Below are positions 8,431-21,038 of a stretch of DNA of 64,000 nucleotides, one piece after another. Both the position numbers and the translations under genes were made by a program. The notes under the pieces were generated by a model that did not search any database, had not been told where the DNA came from, and saw only the letters and a program-made list of their open reading frames with translations. Source of the DNA: Lycocorax pyrrhopterus obiensis (lineage: Eukaryota > Chordata > Aves > Passeriformes > Paradisaeidae); NCBI GenBank assembly GCA_014706295.1, contig JACSVZ010000025.1:1240001-1304000 (forward strand). The letters are read 5' to 3'. Numbering within the stretch: the stretch's first letter is position 1; each line of letters starts with the position of its first letter.

Positions 8431-11130
8431 CTCCTTTCCTTGCCTGATGGATCGATGCCTCACTTCCTGGACTTTGGCTCCTGTTGCTGTCCCTGGTACC
8501 GGAGATTTGAGTTTAATGGTGTTGGGGGTGACTTCAGCGTGGAAACCACCAAACTCTGACCCCACAGCCACAGGAGCTGGGGGGTGTGGATGTGGGTGGT
8601 GTTGAGCGGTGTCACTGGCCACAGCTGTGGGTGGCACCTTGGAAATGTCCCCATCACAGGGTGTCCTGCAGCAGGGTGTGTGGTGCAGCCTTTACACAAA
8701 CCCCAAGGGCATGGAGAGCATTCCTGTCGGAGCAGGGGCTCCCCTCGGATGTGGAATGAAAGGGAAAGAGTGACACAAGAGTCGTGGAGATGAAACACGT
8801 AAGGAGACTGGGAGGAGAGCTCAGACTTCCACATAATTGCTCTTGAGCTTTCATTTGGTCCTGAAAAGGTAAAAATAACAGCTGGTGCTGCTTGGTTATG
8901 ACTGAGTTGCCATTTTCTTCCCTTCGCTTTGGCACTTCTGAGTATCTACACAAGTTTATTTGTCCTTGTGGTGGGTGTTGCACACCAGGTCTGGTCTGAA
9001 CCTTTTTTCTGGATTTCTGTGATTATTGGGTAGGGTGTAACTTCACAGAAATTGGTGTTGCAGTGCCGCCTGCCTCGTGCTAGGGAGGTACAGGCACCAG
9101 CTCGGGAATGCAGAGCACCCTGCAATAGCCTTCAGGCTGGAATATTTTGCCATTATTTTTTTAATATTCCACTGGAGTTTGAGACTGTATCAAGAAGCTT
9201 CTTTTGAAAAGGAAATAAACCCATAAATTATAGCAAAGTCTTTGCAGAAAGGCAAAAGGAATACAAGATTGTTTAAACGTATTATTTGCTGACCTTGACA
9301 GTTTACTTGTAATGTTATTTAAACATTTGGGTTTGCGGGGCGGGGGTTCTTATTTATTTATTTAATAAGCTGCCAGCTTACAAATTGCAAAACTTTCGCG
9401 GCTCCTCTTATCTTCTACAGAACCACTGAGATGGCAAAATATATTCTGTGTCTCAACAATTCCGCCTGCATTTGCATGAGGAAATTGGAAAGCGAGTTGT
9501 TTTCCCTCGTCTGCATGACAATACCCCGAGCACAGTGCAATTCACCCTTTAATTTGGGATGGTTAGCGTGGGAGAAGAATGGGCCCAGCAGTTTGACTCC
9601 ATTCTGTTGCTGATGTTGTCGTCGTAATTAAAATTGATTTATAAGTAAAGGCAACAAAATCTGTGCTTACCTGTTTATTCAGCACCTTGTCAACCCGCAG
9701 AGCACAATAGTCGGGGTCACCGAGATCAAATCTGCTGCAGAGCTGGAGGAGTTTCGCCAAATTGAGTTTTCAGGGTGAGCCTTTAATTAGTGAAACATTT
9801 CCAGATGGTTGATGGTGAAAATATCAGGCTCAAATTGGGACCAGGACCTCCACTGGCTCTGCAGGAGCATGACCTGGACTCCATCAGGACATCCTTACCT
9901 GGATGCACGCACAGGTTTTGTAGGATAAAACATTCCAGGAGCAACTTAATCCTCGTTGCATTAATTTGGCAGCAGCAGCACATCTCTGCTGATGAGAGCT
10001 CAGGGCAGTTAATCAGCACTTGATTGGATTGAGGAATCTCTGGAATGCAGGGAAAACTGCTGAAATGAGGCTGGGATGGGAGGCAGCCCCCGTGGTTTGT
10101 TAGGATTTTGTGTCAGGCTGGTGTTTCCAAGGATGGTTTAATGTTCCAGGTGGAGTCTCCAAGCATGAGCTGTGAGCTGTGTGCTCCCAGATTCGTGGGA
10201 TTTTAGTCAATGGAAAGAGGCAACCTCAGGGATGATTTGTCTCAACTGAAAATGGGCATTTGAGGAGACCTGCCTGCTGAAAGTGCTCATTCCTCTCCTT
10301 TGGCTGTAAAAGAAATCTCGGGTGACGGATTCATCCCTCAGTGTCCGACTCGAGCTATCTGGCCTGCTTGCTCCAAACAACATCGAAGCTTTTTGGTGCT
10401 TTCTGAGTGTTTTAAGAGGAATTGAATTCCCTGACTTTGGCTGCACGTCACTGGACTAATCCTGGAGCTGGAAACAATCTGTTTAGAGTGAGACAGCGCC
10501 ATCGGAATTATGAAGCTGTTGAGACAACGAGGAGTGTGTTGGACAACTGCTTTGGTCACAAAGGAGCTTTGAAAGGCAGATTTAGGCCGATGCCAAATAG
10601 GCTTTCAAAATCCCCCTATTTACTCTTCAAAATATGCAGGAGCAGAGATTTTAGGAGTAATCCTTGTACTTCTTCAACACAAAGAAATATTAATATTAGA
10701 TAGGGGCCCTCTGACTTTGTAAAAGGATAAATAAGGGCAGAAAGATTGAATGGTTGGAGAGAACTGTGCAGCAAATGAAAATCCATTTCACTTGCCCTCA
10801 ACAAGCACAGGCCAAGGTTGGAAAAAGGCTGGAGTTTTGGAATGCTTTAAATAAGGGTCACTGAGGAGGAGCTGAAGGAAATAAGTGTTCACGTCCTTAA
10901 TGGCTGCAGTTACCTCGAGTGTGGTTTTTTCTTTGTGTTCAAGTACTAGGGGTGGCATAGATTGAAAGTTATATTTTGAGGGGTTGAAGTTTATGATGTG
11001 AAAGAGAAAAGATACAGCAGTAAAAAATAAAACACTCCTGCAGTGCTGCTGCAGGACTAAGGCTCATAAAAAATACTAATAATCCTTGATAAGAGTTCCC
11101 TTAAAAGAAGGGATTTCTCCAGCCATAGAG
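8431..11130. other. Unique, mostly AT-rich DNA
   Basis: No transposon is recognised over 2.7 kb. Bases 9130-9480 are strongly AT-rich and low in CpG, with a perfect octamer motif ATTTGCAT at 9470-9477 and a short TTTA run at 9349-9365. This is the composition expected of conserved non-coding DNA. An exon-like block on the minus strand at 9671-9734 is listed separately. Confidence 0.5.
9671..9734 (-). other. Exon-like block on the minus strand (low confidence)
   Basis: On the minus strand a pyrimidine-rich stretch ending CTGCAG precedes a 64-base block. The block reads RFDLGDPDYCALRVDKVL and then NKQ, followed by the strong donor CAG|GTAAGC. The frame stays open on both sides of the block. 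I do not recognise a protein family. The composition (acidic turn, D-P-D-Y, then hydrophobic alternation) looks protein-like, but the complementary strand also reads openly here and no partner exons are visible. It may be chance. Confidence 0.15.
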
Positions 11131-11213
11131 TGGCATCCCTGCCCACGGTGGGGGTCTGGAACCAGACCATCTTTAAGGTTCCTTCCAACCCAAAGCACTC
11201 TATGATTCTGTGA
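11131..11213 (+). mobile_element. CR1 LINE tail (83 bases)
   Basis: The block shows TGGCATCCCTGCCCACGG, then CATCTTTAAGGTTCCTTCCA, ACCCAAAGCACTC and TATGATTCTGTG. This is the last ~80 bases of CR1, ending in the 8-base ATTCTGTG-type tail unit. Confidence 0.85.
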
Positions 11214-14200
11214 CGCTGCCAGTAGGACGACTGCAAGACATCCATTTTTCTGCTTTTCTGAAAAAACAGCCTTTGGGGATGTCAGGAGTGTCGGGAAGTG
11301 GTGGGCACCTCCTCCCATCCATCCCATGGAGCTGGGACACGCTGCCCAGCAGACCCAGCCTGGAAAGGGGAGTTCCCAGTGGAGCTCAGGTGCTGGAAAT
11401 ATCCAATATTTTTTGCATATCTCTATGTAGTGAGCAATGTTTGCCATTTATGATATTTCAGGGGAGACCTGACTTTATAAAGCATTCATGAGCTTGGCCT
11501 CCTGGAACGCATTTTTTTTTTTCCCCTGGTTATTAGGAAATATTCAAATACTGCAAACAAATGTCAGTCTGTAGAATATTCATGAAGTCTCCTGTTCAAG
11601 TGGGTCCCCCAAGTCGCTGCTGGCTGGAATACATCAACCTAATGCTGATTGCGTACATTTAGGGTTGAATAAAGATATTCCACTAAATAAGTGTGGAATG
11701 GCTTTTTCAAGTTCTGAGACTCTGGGAATTGAAAAGGCTCACACAGGTCCCGGTGCCAGGGAGCTGCTAATGGAGGTTGTTTTTCCGTGTGCTTGGCCAT
11801 CGCTTGGAATCAAGGGTGGAATTTATCCCCTCTGGCTCTGGTCATCTGAAATTCCTGCCCTGAGGTTTTAGCTGGGCTCCTCCCCTCTTTAGTCAAGAAT
11901 GGCAATTTCAGCTTGAAATGGGACAAAATGACAACATTTTGAAACATTGTGAAAACATGATTTAAAAGCAAATAAAAAACGCCAAACCCCACCCATACGA
12001 ACCCCTTCCTTCAAATGGTTCATTCTTTCATTCAGCACATGCAAACTGTGCTCTGATGGTTCTTGCTTACTTTTGAAATAGCATTTAAGTCCAAATGAAG
12101 TACTTGGAAATACTTTTACTTACTTCTGTAATACTTCTAAAATACCATTTCATTTCAAAAGAACAGAGGCCTGGTACGAAATTGCCAGAATAGGATATGC
12201 CACCTCTTTGAAAATGACTTTATAAATGCTTTTTGGCTTGGTCAAGCTGAAAACAGTTTTGAAAATAAAAAAAAGATGTTTCAGAAAAAATAATGTTGTG
12301 AGGTGGTAAAATGCTTAGGGGAAAAAAGAAAAAGTTTACGGCTTGGTCTACCCCTAATTTTTCTCTCTCTTCTGGGTTTGGTTAATGTACAGAGAGGTGA
12401 GAGACAGGGATCACCTGAGCCCAGGAGAGCTTTAGGAAGGTGGTTTGGTCTGGCCATCAGAGAGGCGCTAAAACCCAGTAGCTGGAAGATGAAGCCTCCA
12501 AACAAATTCAGGCTAGAAAATAAGCAACACCTTTAACACGAGCCTAATTAGCTCCTGGCACAGGGTGCCCGGGGTTACAGCAGATCTGTTGTTTCTGGCA
12601 GAGTTTCAGTGCAAACCAGATGTTCTGCTCACATCCAGGTGTTGTAGTTCAGCCAGGTGTTGGCAGGGGAAGCCCTCGGTGTTCGGTGTTTCCTCAGCTC
12701 CCTTCCACCCCAAACCATTCCTGTTGAGCCCAGAGGTGGAAATAACTCATCCCAGTGGTCCTGCACACCTCCAAAACCTGTGGGTCCGGTCTCAGGTACT
12801 CCATGGATGCTGCTGCAAAGCACATGGATTGTAAAAGAGCTTTGTGCTGCCTTCCTGCAGCAGCCCCTTGCTTTTTAGTGCCCATCTTTAGCATGCAAGC
12901 CGCAGGGAGAAATAATCACATTTAATAGAAACGGTGGGCTCCCAATGAAGATGTACAGTGCTGTACACAGCGTGCTCCTAATGAACAGAAATGTCAGGCC
13001 AAAATAAGAGATGAGAAGGATTAAATTCTCCGAGGTGGGTTGTGTGATTACCCTGCCTTTGTGAGAGGCCGTCTGGAGCCACCGCGCTGCAGCTGGAGGC
13101 AGGTGTTGGATGGGAAAGACCAATGAGTTGATCAGAAAGAAGGGAATCCCACAATGCTTTTGAGAGCTGCCAATTAAAGGGTTTAATCTCAGGTTGTTTG
13201 CTGGGAGGCATGAGGAGGGGCTGGGAGGGGAAATGCCTTTGTTTGGCCACCACAGTCCTGAGTGGAGATGGGCAGAACAAGCTCTCCTGGGGCTGAGGTG
13301 GGACCTGTGGGTGGTGGGAAGGCAGGGCAGGTCTCCCTTGCTGTACACCCCACCTCCCCTTTTTACCACCATGGCCTCCCTCAGCTGTGGGAGCTCCCTG
13401 GAGCCTGCAGTGGGACTGGGGGAAGCTCTTTGCAGTCCCTGTGTTTCCTCCTCCTTCTGGTACTGAAATTCCTCACGTAACCACAGCTTATGACCCCGTC
13501 CTGCTGAATTTTCATGAGGTGCTTGGCAAGCTGCTGTTCTTCAGCCAGTGCACCTACTCGGAATAAAATCCAAGAGACCTTAAACCTCGCTCTTAATTTT
13601 TCACTCCCTGTTAAAATTGCTACATAAGGATATTTGAAGAAGTCATTGCCCCCTGCGGATATTATCACTTAATCTTTTTTTCCTTCTTAATAAAAGCCTG
13701 GCACAAAAGTCACTCACTGAAAACAACTGCGTCCTGTGCTGCTGGTGCCTCGCTACAGTATTTTTTAAGATCATAGCTCGTAACCACAGAGAGAGGTCTC
13801 TGCAGAGGGAGTGAGGAGTAACTTTCTGTTTATAGCCATTTACCTTCAACTGTAATGTATTTAAGAAGGAAAATTGCCACTTAGACTTGCAAAGCAAATT
13901 GGCTTGTGCTCAGTAATGGCTTTCTAGTGTCTGTCTAGGAAAGGTCATCCTGGAGACTTCTGCACTGCTCAACTCGGTGCTGGTGGCCGGAGGGACATGG
14001 CATGGCCCCAAGCTGGCATTTTCTCCAGCTATAAAGACCTCAGCACCACCCCTCTCAGGTCTGCCAGGTTTCTCCATGCTCTCCATCCTGGCTGGGATGC
14101 AAAGCTTTCCTTGGTGTCTCCTTATGGTCACAGGAGCCTCCCAGCATGGAACCCCCAGCGTGTGGGAGCTCTGTGTCCCCTCTTCTCCCCCACTTTGCAG

Positions 14201-16880
14201 AGGCACCAGTGTGTCCCACTGCAAAAAGGGCCCGTGTTCCATTTTAATGTTATTAACCATCGCCTTGGCAACAAATATAGATGTTGTGTTTGCAGTAGCA
14301 CCGTTTCACAGGTCCCCGAGGAGTCTTTACCCTTGAGTGCGTTTAGTTGATAGCGAAACCACAGCGAACGTAAAAAAAGCAGGTTGGAAAAGAGGCACTG
14401 GCCTTTCTCGCTCCAGTCAGGCCAATTACCAGGTGTGGGAATGCGGCTGAGCTTCAGCCTGGGTGTAAATCTCCCCCACTTATCCGTCCCCACAAGCGTA
14501 AAACAGGCAGCACTACCAGCTCATCACAGCCGCTGTTGTGGCAAGGCTGGCACAGCAATTATCTTAATAACTTCAGTAGCAACAGCAGTAATGGGAAATG
14601 CAGCTCTGTGTGCGTCTGAGGTATTCTCACCTTTATCAGGGATCAGTCGGGGGCAGCAGCAGGAGACGGGAGAGAGGTTTTGTTATCACCGGGTTTGTTA
14701 TCACCATGGGAAGCAAAACCATCTCGGGTAATTATGGTTTGGACTGTGGGCATCGGCCTCCAAATGCAAGCCAGAAATCCCTGCTAGGTGCCAGGTGTCT
14801 GGTGTTGGACACCTTGGAGAAGAGGCTAAAACCTCCCTGAGGACTGGAAGGCAAGGACAGGAGGGTGATGAGGGTGCTCAAACCCAGACTATGACAGACG
14901 TAATCCTGGGAACAGGGACCGAGTCACGAGAGCAGTGGCAAGAGCTCGGATTTAACAGGAGCCCTTGTGTCAGCACATTAATTGGACAGGAGAAACTTCC
15001 AGTGGTCCAGCAATCCATCTCTGCCTCGGGAGACAGCAGCCTGCCTCTATTTCTCCCTCATCTTAAAGCTGCTTTGCATCCCCCCAGTCCTTCCCTGAGT
15101 TTTCCTCTCATCCCGCTCCATCTACCTAAACCTGATGAAGCAAAAACTGGCATTACCTCACATTTCCACAATTTTCATTGCAGTGATGCCCTATTCCATC
15201 TGTCCATCTCAGCCCAAACAGCAGCCAAAGTACATTTCCCGCAGCGTGCACTGGCAAACTGTGGGATGGCCCCTTCCTTCTTCCGTCAATCCATCGTTCA
15301 CAGCTCCATGAAATGATCTCCCTGGTCTCTGGAGCCCCTGGCATCATTAAACTTGAGCACAGGCAGACCTGTGCAGCTGAATTTGAGCTGGAAAGGGGAG
15401 ATTCGTGAATGATCCCTGAAAACCATTGAGGAAATGTCCTTGTCATCGGCCAGAGGGTGGAGTGTCACAGCAGGGGTGGCTCATGGGTCCTGCTAAAGGA
15501 ATGCCTGGGGCTCATTACAGTGGGAGTGAATGTGGGAGGTCAAAGTGCCATGGGGGTGTTTTGGGCTTAAGGGAGAAAAGAAGGAATAGAACGTACTGGA
15601 ATTGTCTTTTGTCTCTAGAGATTCCAGGCACGGCAGGCTCAGAGGGCAGACTTCTCATGGGAGGCATTCCCTGATCCTCCACCGCAGCGGAATCTTAATG
15701 GAGATGGTGTTTGTTCCCCCGCACATCCCCCTGTCTGTGAGACAGATTTCAAACAAACATCCTGATCAAAGTTTTCCATTTACTGCAGTTAAACTTCCTT
15801 GGGATCTGTCTCATGACCTGTGCTGGGGTTTTTTGGGAGGAGAGCGTTGCCTTTCCCGGGGCACAGGAATAAGGAACTTGTGCCGAGGAGGGAAGAAGTT
15901 TTATATTTTATGTTTTATATTCTCTACCTCCAGTGAGAGGAGGCATTTCCCTTTACCCAGCCTCTTTTTACGTCTTGCTTTTTTGTTGCTGTTATTTTGG
16001 GTTTTTTCATGTTCCTTTTTGCCTTTAACAGTGAAGTCTCATCATCCCTTGTCAAGTTTTGTTGAGATTCACCAAGAAATTCAAAAGTGCTTAGGAGACA
16101 CTTGATTGATGGACCAACAGGGCTGTCAAAACAGCTTAAGGAAATGAGGGTGAAACTAAAGATAATAATTAATGAAACGGATAAGAAGGAGAGAGGCTGG
16201 AAGGTTTTCCAGCTGCTAGATCCAGTGGGGATCATAAAGGATCCGGCACCTGGAGTAGAGACTGTAGAGAACGAGCTGAGAGGTCTTCTGCTGAGAACTG
16301 TGAGGCAGACAAAGTCTGACATTGTTTTCATCAGCTGCCAAATACATTTTTTAGGGAAAAAAGGCAGAATATTCCCTTAGAAGACGCTTTGATTGATGTA
16401 CCTGGAGAGCTGTTACACCTTGGTTTCCTCTGCAAATGGGTCTTGGCTGCTGGCACCTCTTTTCTGTGATGCAGAGGCTGTCAGAGCTCTTAGGAAGGTG
16501 ACACAGAGGCTGAGGGAGCCCCAAATCCCCCAGGGATTCATGGAGTAGTGTGGGAGACTGACAGGTACAATCCTGAGGATGGTTAAAAGCAAAGGTGGTT
16601 TGATGTCAGGGTTTTTTTTCCCGCCAATTGATTATCTTCTGATCAAGGATGAAGGGCTCTGAGATAGCCAAAGGCAATACAGGTTGTTCCGGCCCCTGCA
16701 AGCCGACGGATCTGAGGTTTGGGGAGACCCCGGGGGGCTGCAGCGGGTCCGAGCAGTGCCCCTTCCAGCCAATCCCATCCTTGACTGGCTGAGCCTCTCC
16801 CGCTCCGTGTGGGAGGGCAGCAAAGGCTGAGTCTGCCTTGTAGAGCTTAAAAGAAACCAGAATATTTTCTCACCACGTGA
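11214..16880. other. Long unique interval
   Basis: Over 5.6 kb I recognise no clear CR1 or LTR. The sequence from 11400 to 12350 and from 12880 to 13200 is AT-rich. A weak CR1-like patch (CTGGCACAGGGTGCC near 12556, CCCTTCCACCCCAAACCATT near 12701) may be a decayed copy, but it is too poor to call. A 97-codon open frame at 16087-16380 has no recognised domain. Confidence 0.5.
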
Positions 16881-17349
16881 AAAGACGTGGAGCTGCTGGA
16901 GTGAGGCCAGAGGAGGCCACAGAGATGCTCCAAGGGCTGGAGCCCCTCTGCTCTGGAGCCAGGCTGGGAGAGCTGGGGGTGCTCACCTGGAGAAGAGAAG
17001 GCTCCAGGGAGAGCTCAGAGCCCCTTGCAGGGCCTAAAGGGGCTCCAGGAGAGCTGGAGAGGGACTGGGGACAAGGGCTGGAGGGACAGGACACAGGGAA
17101 TGGCTTCCCACTGCCAGAGGGCAGGGATGGATGGGATATTGGGAAGGAATTGCTCCCTGTGAGGGTGGGGAGGCCCTGGCACAGGGTGCCCAGAGCAGCT
17201 GTGGCTGCCCCTGGATCCCTGGCAGTGTCCAAGGCCAGGCTGGATGGGGCTTGGAGCAGCCTGGGATAGGGGAAGGTGTCCCTGAGATGGAACAAGATGA
17301 TAGGTTTAAGGTCCCTTCCCACCCAAACCGTTCTGGGATTCCATGATTT
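16881..17349 (+). mobile_element. CR1 LINE fragment, 3' 470 bases
   Basis: Runs from GACGTGGAGCTGCTGGAGTG through GGGAGAGCTGGGGGTGCTCA, GAGGCCCTGGCACAGGGTGC and GGCTTGGAGCAGCCTGGGAT to a tail ending in GTTCTGGGATTCCATGATTT. It is one of the best-preserved copies here and very similar to 53615-54036. A short deletion relative to the other copies removes the CCATGGCAGGG part just before the tail. The 215-codon minus-strand open frame overlapping it is repeat-derived. Confidence 0.95.
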
Positions 17350-18703
17350 GTGCATGTCCCGAGGGCTGGGAACTGAGGGCTCTCGTGAGCAAGGACAGAG
17401 GTGAAGCAGCAGAGCTCAGGTAAACAAAGGAGTGAAGGAGTGAGATGGACTGGCTGGGGATGGCACAGGAAGGTGCCAGAACCAGGACAGTCCTGGTTTG
17501 GGGCTCGGATGCACACGTGGGGGTGTTCTGCTCTGGCTGTTTTGGCTTTGCTTTTCCCTGAAACACTGATGAATTCTTTTGGTTTCTGGGAGACCAGATG
17601 GGAATCCCAAACCCTTGGCCAAGTTTTGCAGGAGAAGCCTCCTGCCCTGGCTGTGCTGCACAGCCTTGCCTGGTGCTGCATGATGAGTGTGACAAGGCCT
17701 TTACACCCGGCACCTGTGTTTATAAATATGGAGGAATTGTCTCAAGCTGGTCAAAACACAATTATTTCATTTTCTTGCCCATTCAGGATTGTTGTTGTTT
17801 AGGAATAAATTGCCGCTGCTGATTTACAGGAGCAACAAGGACAGCATGAAATGGGCTCAGTGAAGTGGTTTTGAATTTCCACTACAATTACTCTTCTCTT
17901 CAACCATATGATTCCCTTTTGCTCGCATGCACCAGCCAGGGCCGGGTTTGTTTTCTCACTGCTGCCCTGGGAGCTCTGCCTGCCCTCACTGTGCAGCAGC
18001 CCCAGGCTGAGCCTGCACAAACCAACCTGAAGTGCTAAATTGCACTTTACTTGAGGAAGCTGGCAGAGAAGGTGCATCCCAAAATCCCACTGCTCTGGTG
18101 CCAAGGGATGGTGATTCTCTGGCTTCGGCAGTGAAGTCAAGAGTGAAGACCTTGGATTTGTTATACCTGTGTTGTATCTACTGCGTAAATTCCTCCTCTT
18201 CTTGTCCCTCAGTTTCTCTCCCAGTACGCCCTGGGTGAGGTCTTCTGGCTCCACACGGAGCTCCTCACCAAGCCCACATGCTTCTCTTGGTGACCCGAGA
18301 CTTTGCAAGCTCACACAGATGGGTGATATTTGTGTGTCACCATTAAAACTCTTTGTGGCCCAAAGGGCCCCAGGGAAGGGGCTGCAGACTTGGCAGAAAT
18401 TCATCTCCCAGGGCCCTGTGTGGCCTCCTCCAGCTCATTCAGTGTCCCCAGGGTCACACCTGGACATGGGCTAAAAATTCCGTGTTCAGGTTGGCAAGTG
18501 AGGAATCCTCTCAGGGGTCTGTGCATCACTTGGAGTAAAGGGGCAACTTAAGTGAGCAGAGGAATAATTTGTGGGAATTCAGCTTTCCCTGCTGTTTCTT
18601 GGATTAGTTTGGTGTTGGAGAAGGGAGCAAGTGTTTGTTCCTTTGCATCTCTTACCCCCCTTAAGTCTTTCCTCCACCTTTACTAGTGGATGCAGGAGCT
18701 CTG
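17350..18703. other. Unique non-coding DNA
   Basis: No repeat is recognised. Open frames up to 201 codons on the minus strand (17799-18404) have no domain and run antisense to equally open plus-strand frames, so I do not call a gene. Confidence 0.5.
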
Positions 18704-18827
18704 CAGAATCCCAGAATGGTTTGGGTTAGAAAGAAACTTAAAACTCATCCAATCCCACCCCCTGCCATGGGCAGGGACACCTTCCACTATCCCAGGGTGC
18801 TCCAAGCCCCATCCAACCTGGCCCTGA
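18704..18827 (-). mobile_element. CR1 LINE tail (about 124 bases)
   Basis: Reverse-orientation CR1: CAGAATCCCAGAATGGTTTG, then GGTTAGAAAGAAACTTAAAA, CCCTGCCATGGGCAGGGACA and CCATCCAACCTGGCCCTGA. Only the last ~120 bases of the element are present. Confidence 0.9.
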
Positions 18828-19768
18828 AGCCCAAAGCCGCTCTCCTGACCCTCCCATGACACCGGGATGTTTGGATGGCATTGCTAATTCAGGACTATTT
18901 TCCCCTCTTGCATTGTTTAATGAAAGGTGTGTGCTGGGGACCCGAAGTTATTAACAAACGCTGAGCTCGGGTAACAGCACGAACACAAACCCACGCCAAC
19001 GACGCTGAGCTCTAAATAGTCTAATAAATGTGAACATCTTGGGTAATGTGATTTATTATTGACAGCATGAATAGGAAAATAATAAAGCAATGTATTGACT
19101 CTGCAAGAAAAGTGAGGGGGTTTTATTATTATTCATCCTTGGAAGGGTGTTTACAAGGCAGGAATGAGGTCAGACTTTTAAAGAGAGCCCACGGATGCCA
19201 GGTCTCAACCTCGTGCGTGTGAGGAGATGTAATCCCCTCTTCCCGCAAGTTCATTTGTGTGGGGAATTGGTCTCCCCAGTTTCATTAGCACTGATAGACC
19301 CTGCCCATCTCTGAGTGGCTCCGTGAATGTTGGAATGCCGGGTGCGATGGGGAGCTGGAGCTGCACAGCTTGACAGGGAAGTCGCTTTTCCACTCCTGGC
19401 AAAGGGAGCGATGGGGGCTGGGAGTGGGATTTGTTGGTTTAACTCAGGCTGAGAGATGGGACTTGGCGGGGCTGGGGTTGGAAAAGAGGGGTATCCAAAA
19501 CGCTGCAGTGGTTTTGGTGAGAGGGAAACTGAGGCACAAAGGGTGATGCAGCCAGTCTGGGGCGGGGCTGTCGGTGGGAGCTTGGGCTGCATCCAGGGAT
19601 GGGTCATCCGGACACAGCCTGGCACGGGTGTTAGCAAGGCACTGCTGTTGGCACTGGAACCCAAACACCCCCTTTTCCTTCCCTGCCCGTTACCCCTGCA
19701 AGTTTCCAAGATCCTGCTGTTTTCCCAGGGGTAACTTCCCTCTGTAGTGCCTGGTGCATCCAGAAACT
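18828..19768. other. Unique DNA with a candidate conserved element
   Basis: Bases 18890-19130 are AT-rich with TAATAAA and TTATTATT motifs and contain no repeat, which is typical of vertebrate conserved non-coding sequence. The remainder is ordinary unique DNA. No gene is supported. Confidence 0.5.
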
Positions 19769-20031
19769 GAGGGAACGGCTGGAGCTGGGCCAAGGCAGGC
19801 TCAGGCTGGAGATCAGGGAAAGGTTCTTCTCCCAGAGGGTGCTGGGCACTGCCCAGGCTCCCCAGGGAATGGGCACGGCCCCGAGGCTGCCAGAGCTCCA
19901 GGAGCGTTTGGGCAGCGCTGCCAGGGATGCCCAGGGTGGGATTGTTGGGGTGTCTGTGCTGGGCCAGGGTTGGACTGGATGGTCCTTGTACATCCCTTTC
20001 CAACTCAGGATATTCCATGATTCTGTGATTC
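19769..20031 (+). mobile_element. CR1 LINE fragment, GGGTGCTGGGCACTGCCCAG subtype
   Basis: Begins GAGGGAACGGCTGGAGCTGG, continues GGGTGCTGGGCACTGCCCAG, GGCTCCCCAGGGAATGGGCA and CCAGAGCTCCAGGAGC, and ends with CCTTTCCAACTCAGGATATT and CCATGATTCTGTGATTCC. The last ~200 bases are nearly the same as 49644-49905, which implies one young subfamily. The 280-codon minus-strand frame crossing it is a by-product. Confidence 0.93.
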
Positions 20032-20990
20032 CCAACAAATGTTCCATCTGTGGTTTTATTTAGCATTCTGTTTCTTGCCCCACACAGCAGCACTTCCCGC
20101 AGGCAGGACTAAACATCCCTCATTTTCCTCTTTATTTTACATCAGCCCAGCTCCACTCCAAGCCCAATTGGATTTTTCATTACTGTGGCAGGTTACGATC
20201 CTTTGGTTACTTTTCCTGTAATTTTCATGTTTTCCTTTTAATATTTCTCATGAGATTGAAAGCTTGGGATAAGAGGTGGGAAGCTTTTGCTCAGCACGTT
20301 AGAGAGGAACCTCTGGAATTTGAATGAGGTGAGAGATGCCGGGGCTGGTGGCTGTGGAGATGAGGGGAGGTGATGGAGCTGAGCTGGGGAAGCTGCAGCG
20401 CACGAGGAGCATCCACAAAAACAGCATTTCTTAAGGCCCAGCAGTGCTAAATCTCTGCGCCTCTCTGACAGCTTCTACTGCCATCAACATCTCCCGTGTT
20501 TTTCAGCAAAGTAATTCTTCTAGATGCTTCAAATATAGATAGATTTTTGTGTATAGAGGGGTTTTTTTTTATTTATATAAATATATATATATCTACTGTC
20601 AGCTGGCATTACAAAGAGCATAAAGCACATCTCCAGCTTCTGCATGTTCAGCTTGGCTGGGATCACGTCGTGGGAATGAGAGGAGAAATGAGCCAAACTC
20701 CAACGTTTCCCCTCAGAGGGGGACACCTGGGGGGTCCTGCTGTTTGGATGGCTGTGGGACGCTGCTGGTAGCTGTGGGATTTCAGGGAATCCCAGATGCT
20801 TTGGTAGGGAATATGTGTAACCGAGCATTTATGGCCCCTTATTTCCCTCCGTATGAGAAAGAAAACACTCTGGGCTTTTTTCTCGAATTACTTTGCCTGG
20901 AGACTGCCAGCTCCTCTGCCTGCATCCCTCTGGGAAGCAGGGGCTTGTGGAACTCCTTTTTATCAGCAAATTAGATAACGGCAATTATCT
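20032..20990. other. Unique DNA with an AT-rich simple repeat
   Basis: Contains a T/TA-rich stretch at 20562-20593. The rest is unique, with no gene supported. Confidence 0.55.
20562..20593. repeat. T-run followed by a TA microsatellite
   Basis: Nine or more T residues, then ATTTATATAA, then about six TA units. Simple low-complexity sequence. Confidence 0.85.
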
Positions 20991-21038
20991 TGATGATCTT
21001 TAAGGTCCCAGCCCAGCCCATTCCACGGTTCTACGATC
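20991..21038 (+). mobile_element. CR1 LINE tail (about 48 bases)
   Basis: TGATGATCTTTAAGGTCCCA followed by CAGCCCATTCCACGGTTCTA and CGATC matches the terminal ~50 bases of CR1 with several substitutions, so it is an older copy. Confidence 0.7.

Noticed and set aside
12545..12720. Possible decayed CR1 copy
   Set aside because: Only two short matches (CTGGCACAGGGTGCC and CCCTTCCACCCCAAACC) without the intervening segments in order. Too weak to annotate.
17034..17681. 215-codon minus-strand open frame
   Set aside because: Antisense CR1 for roughly half of its length, with no domain in the remainder.
19251..20093. 280-codon minus-strand open frame
   Set aside because: Overlaps a CR1 copy. A closely similar translation appears at the related CR1 copy at 49531-49944.
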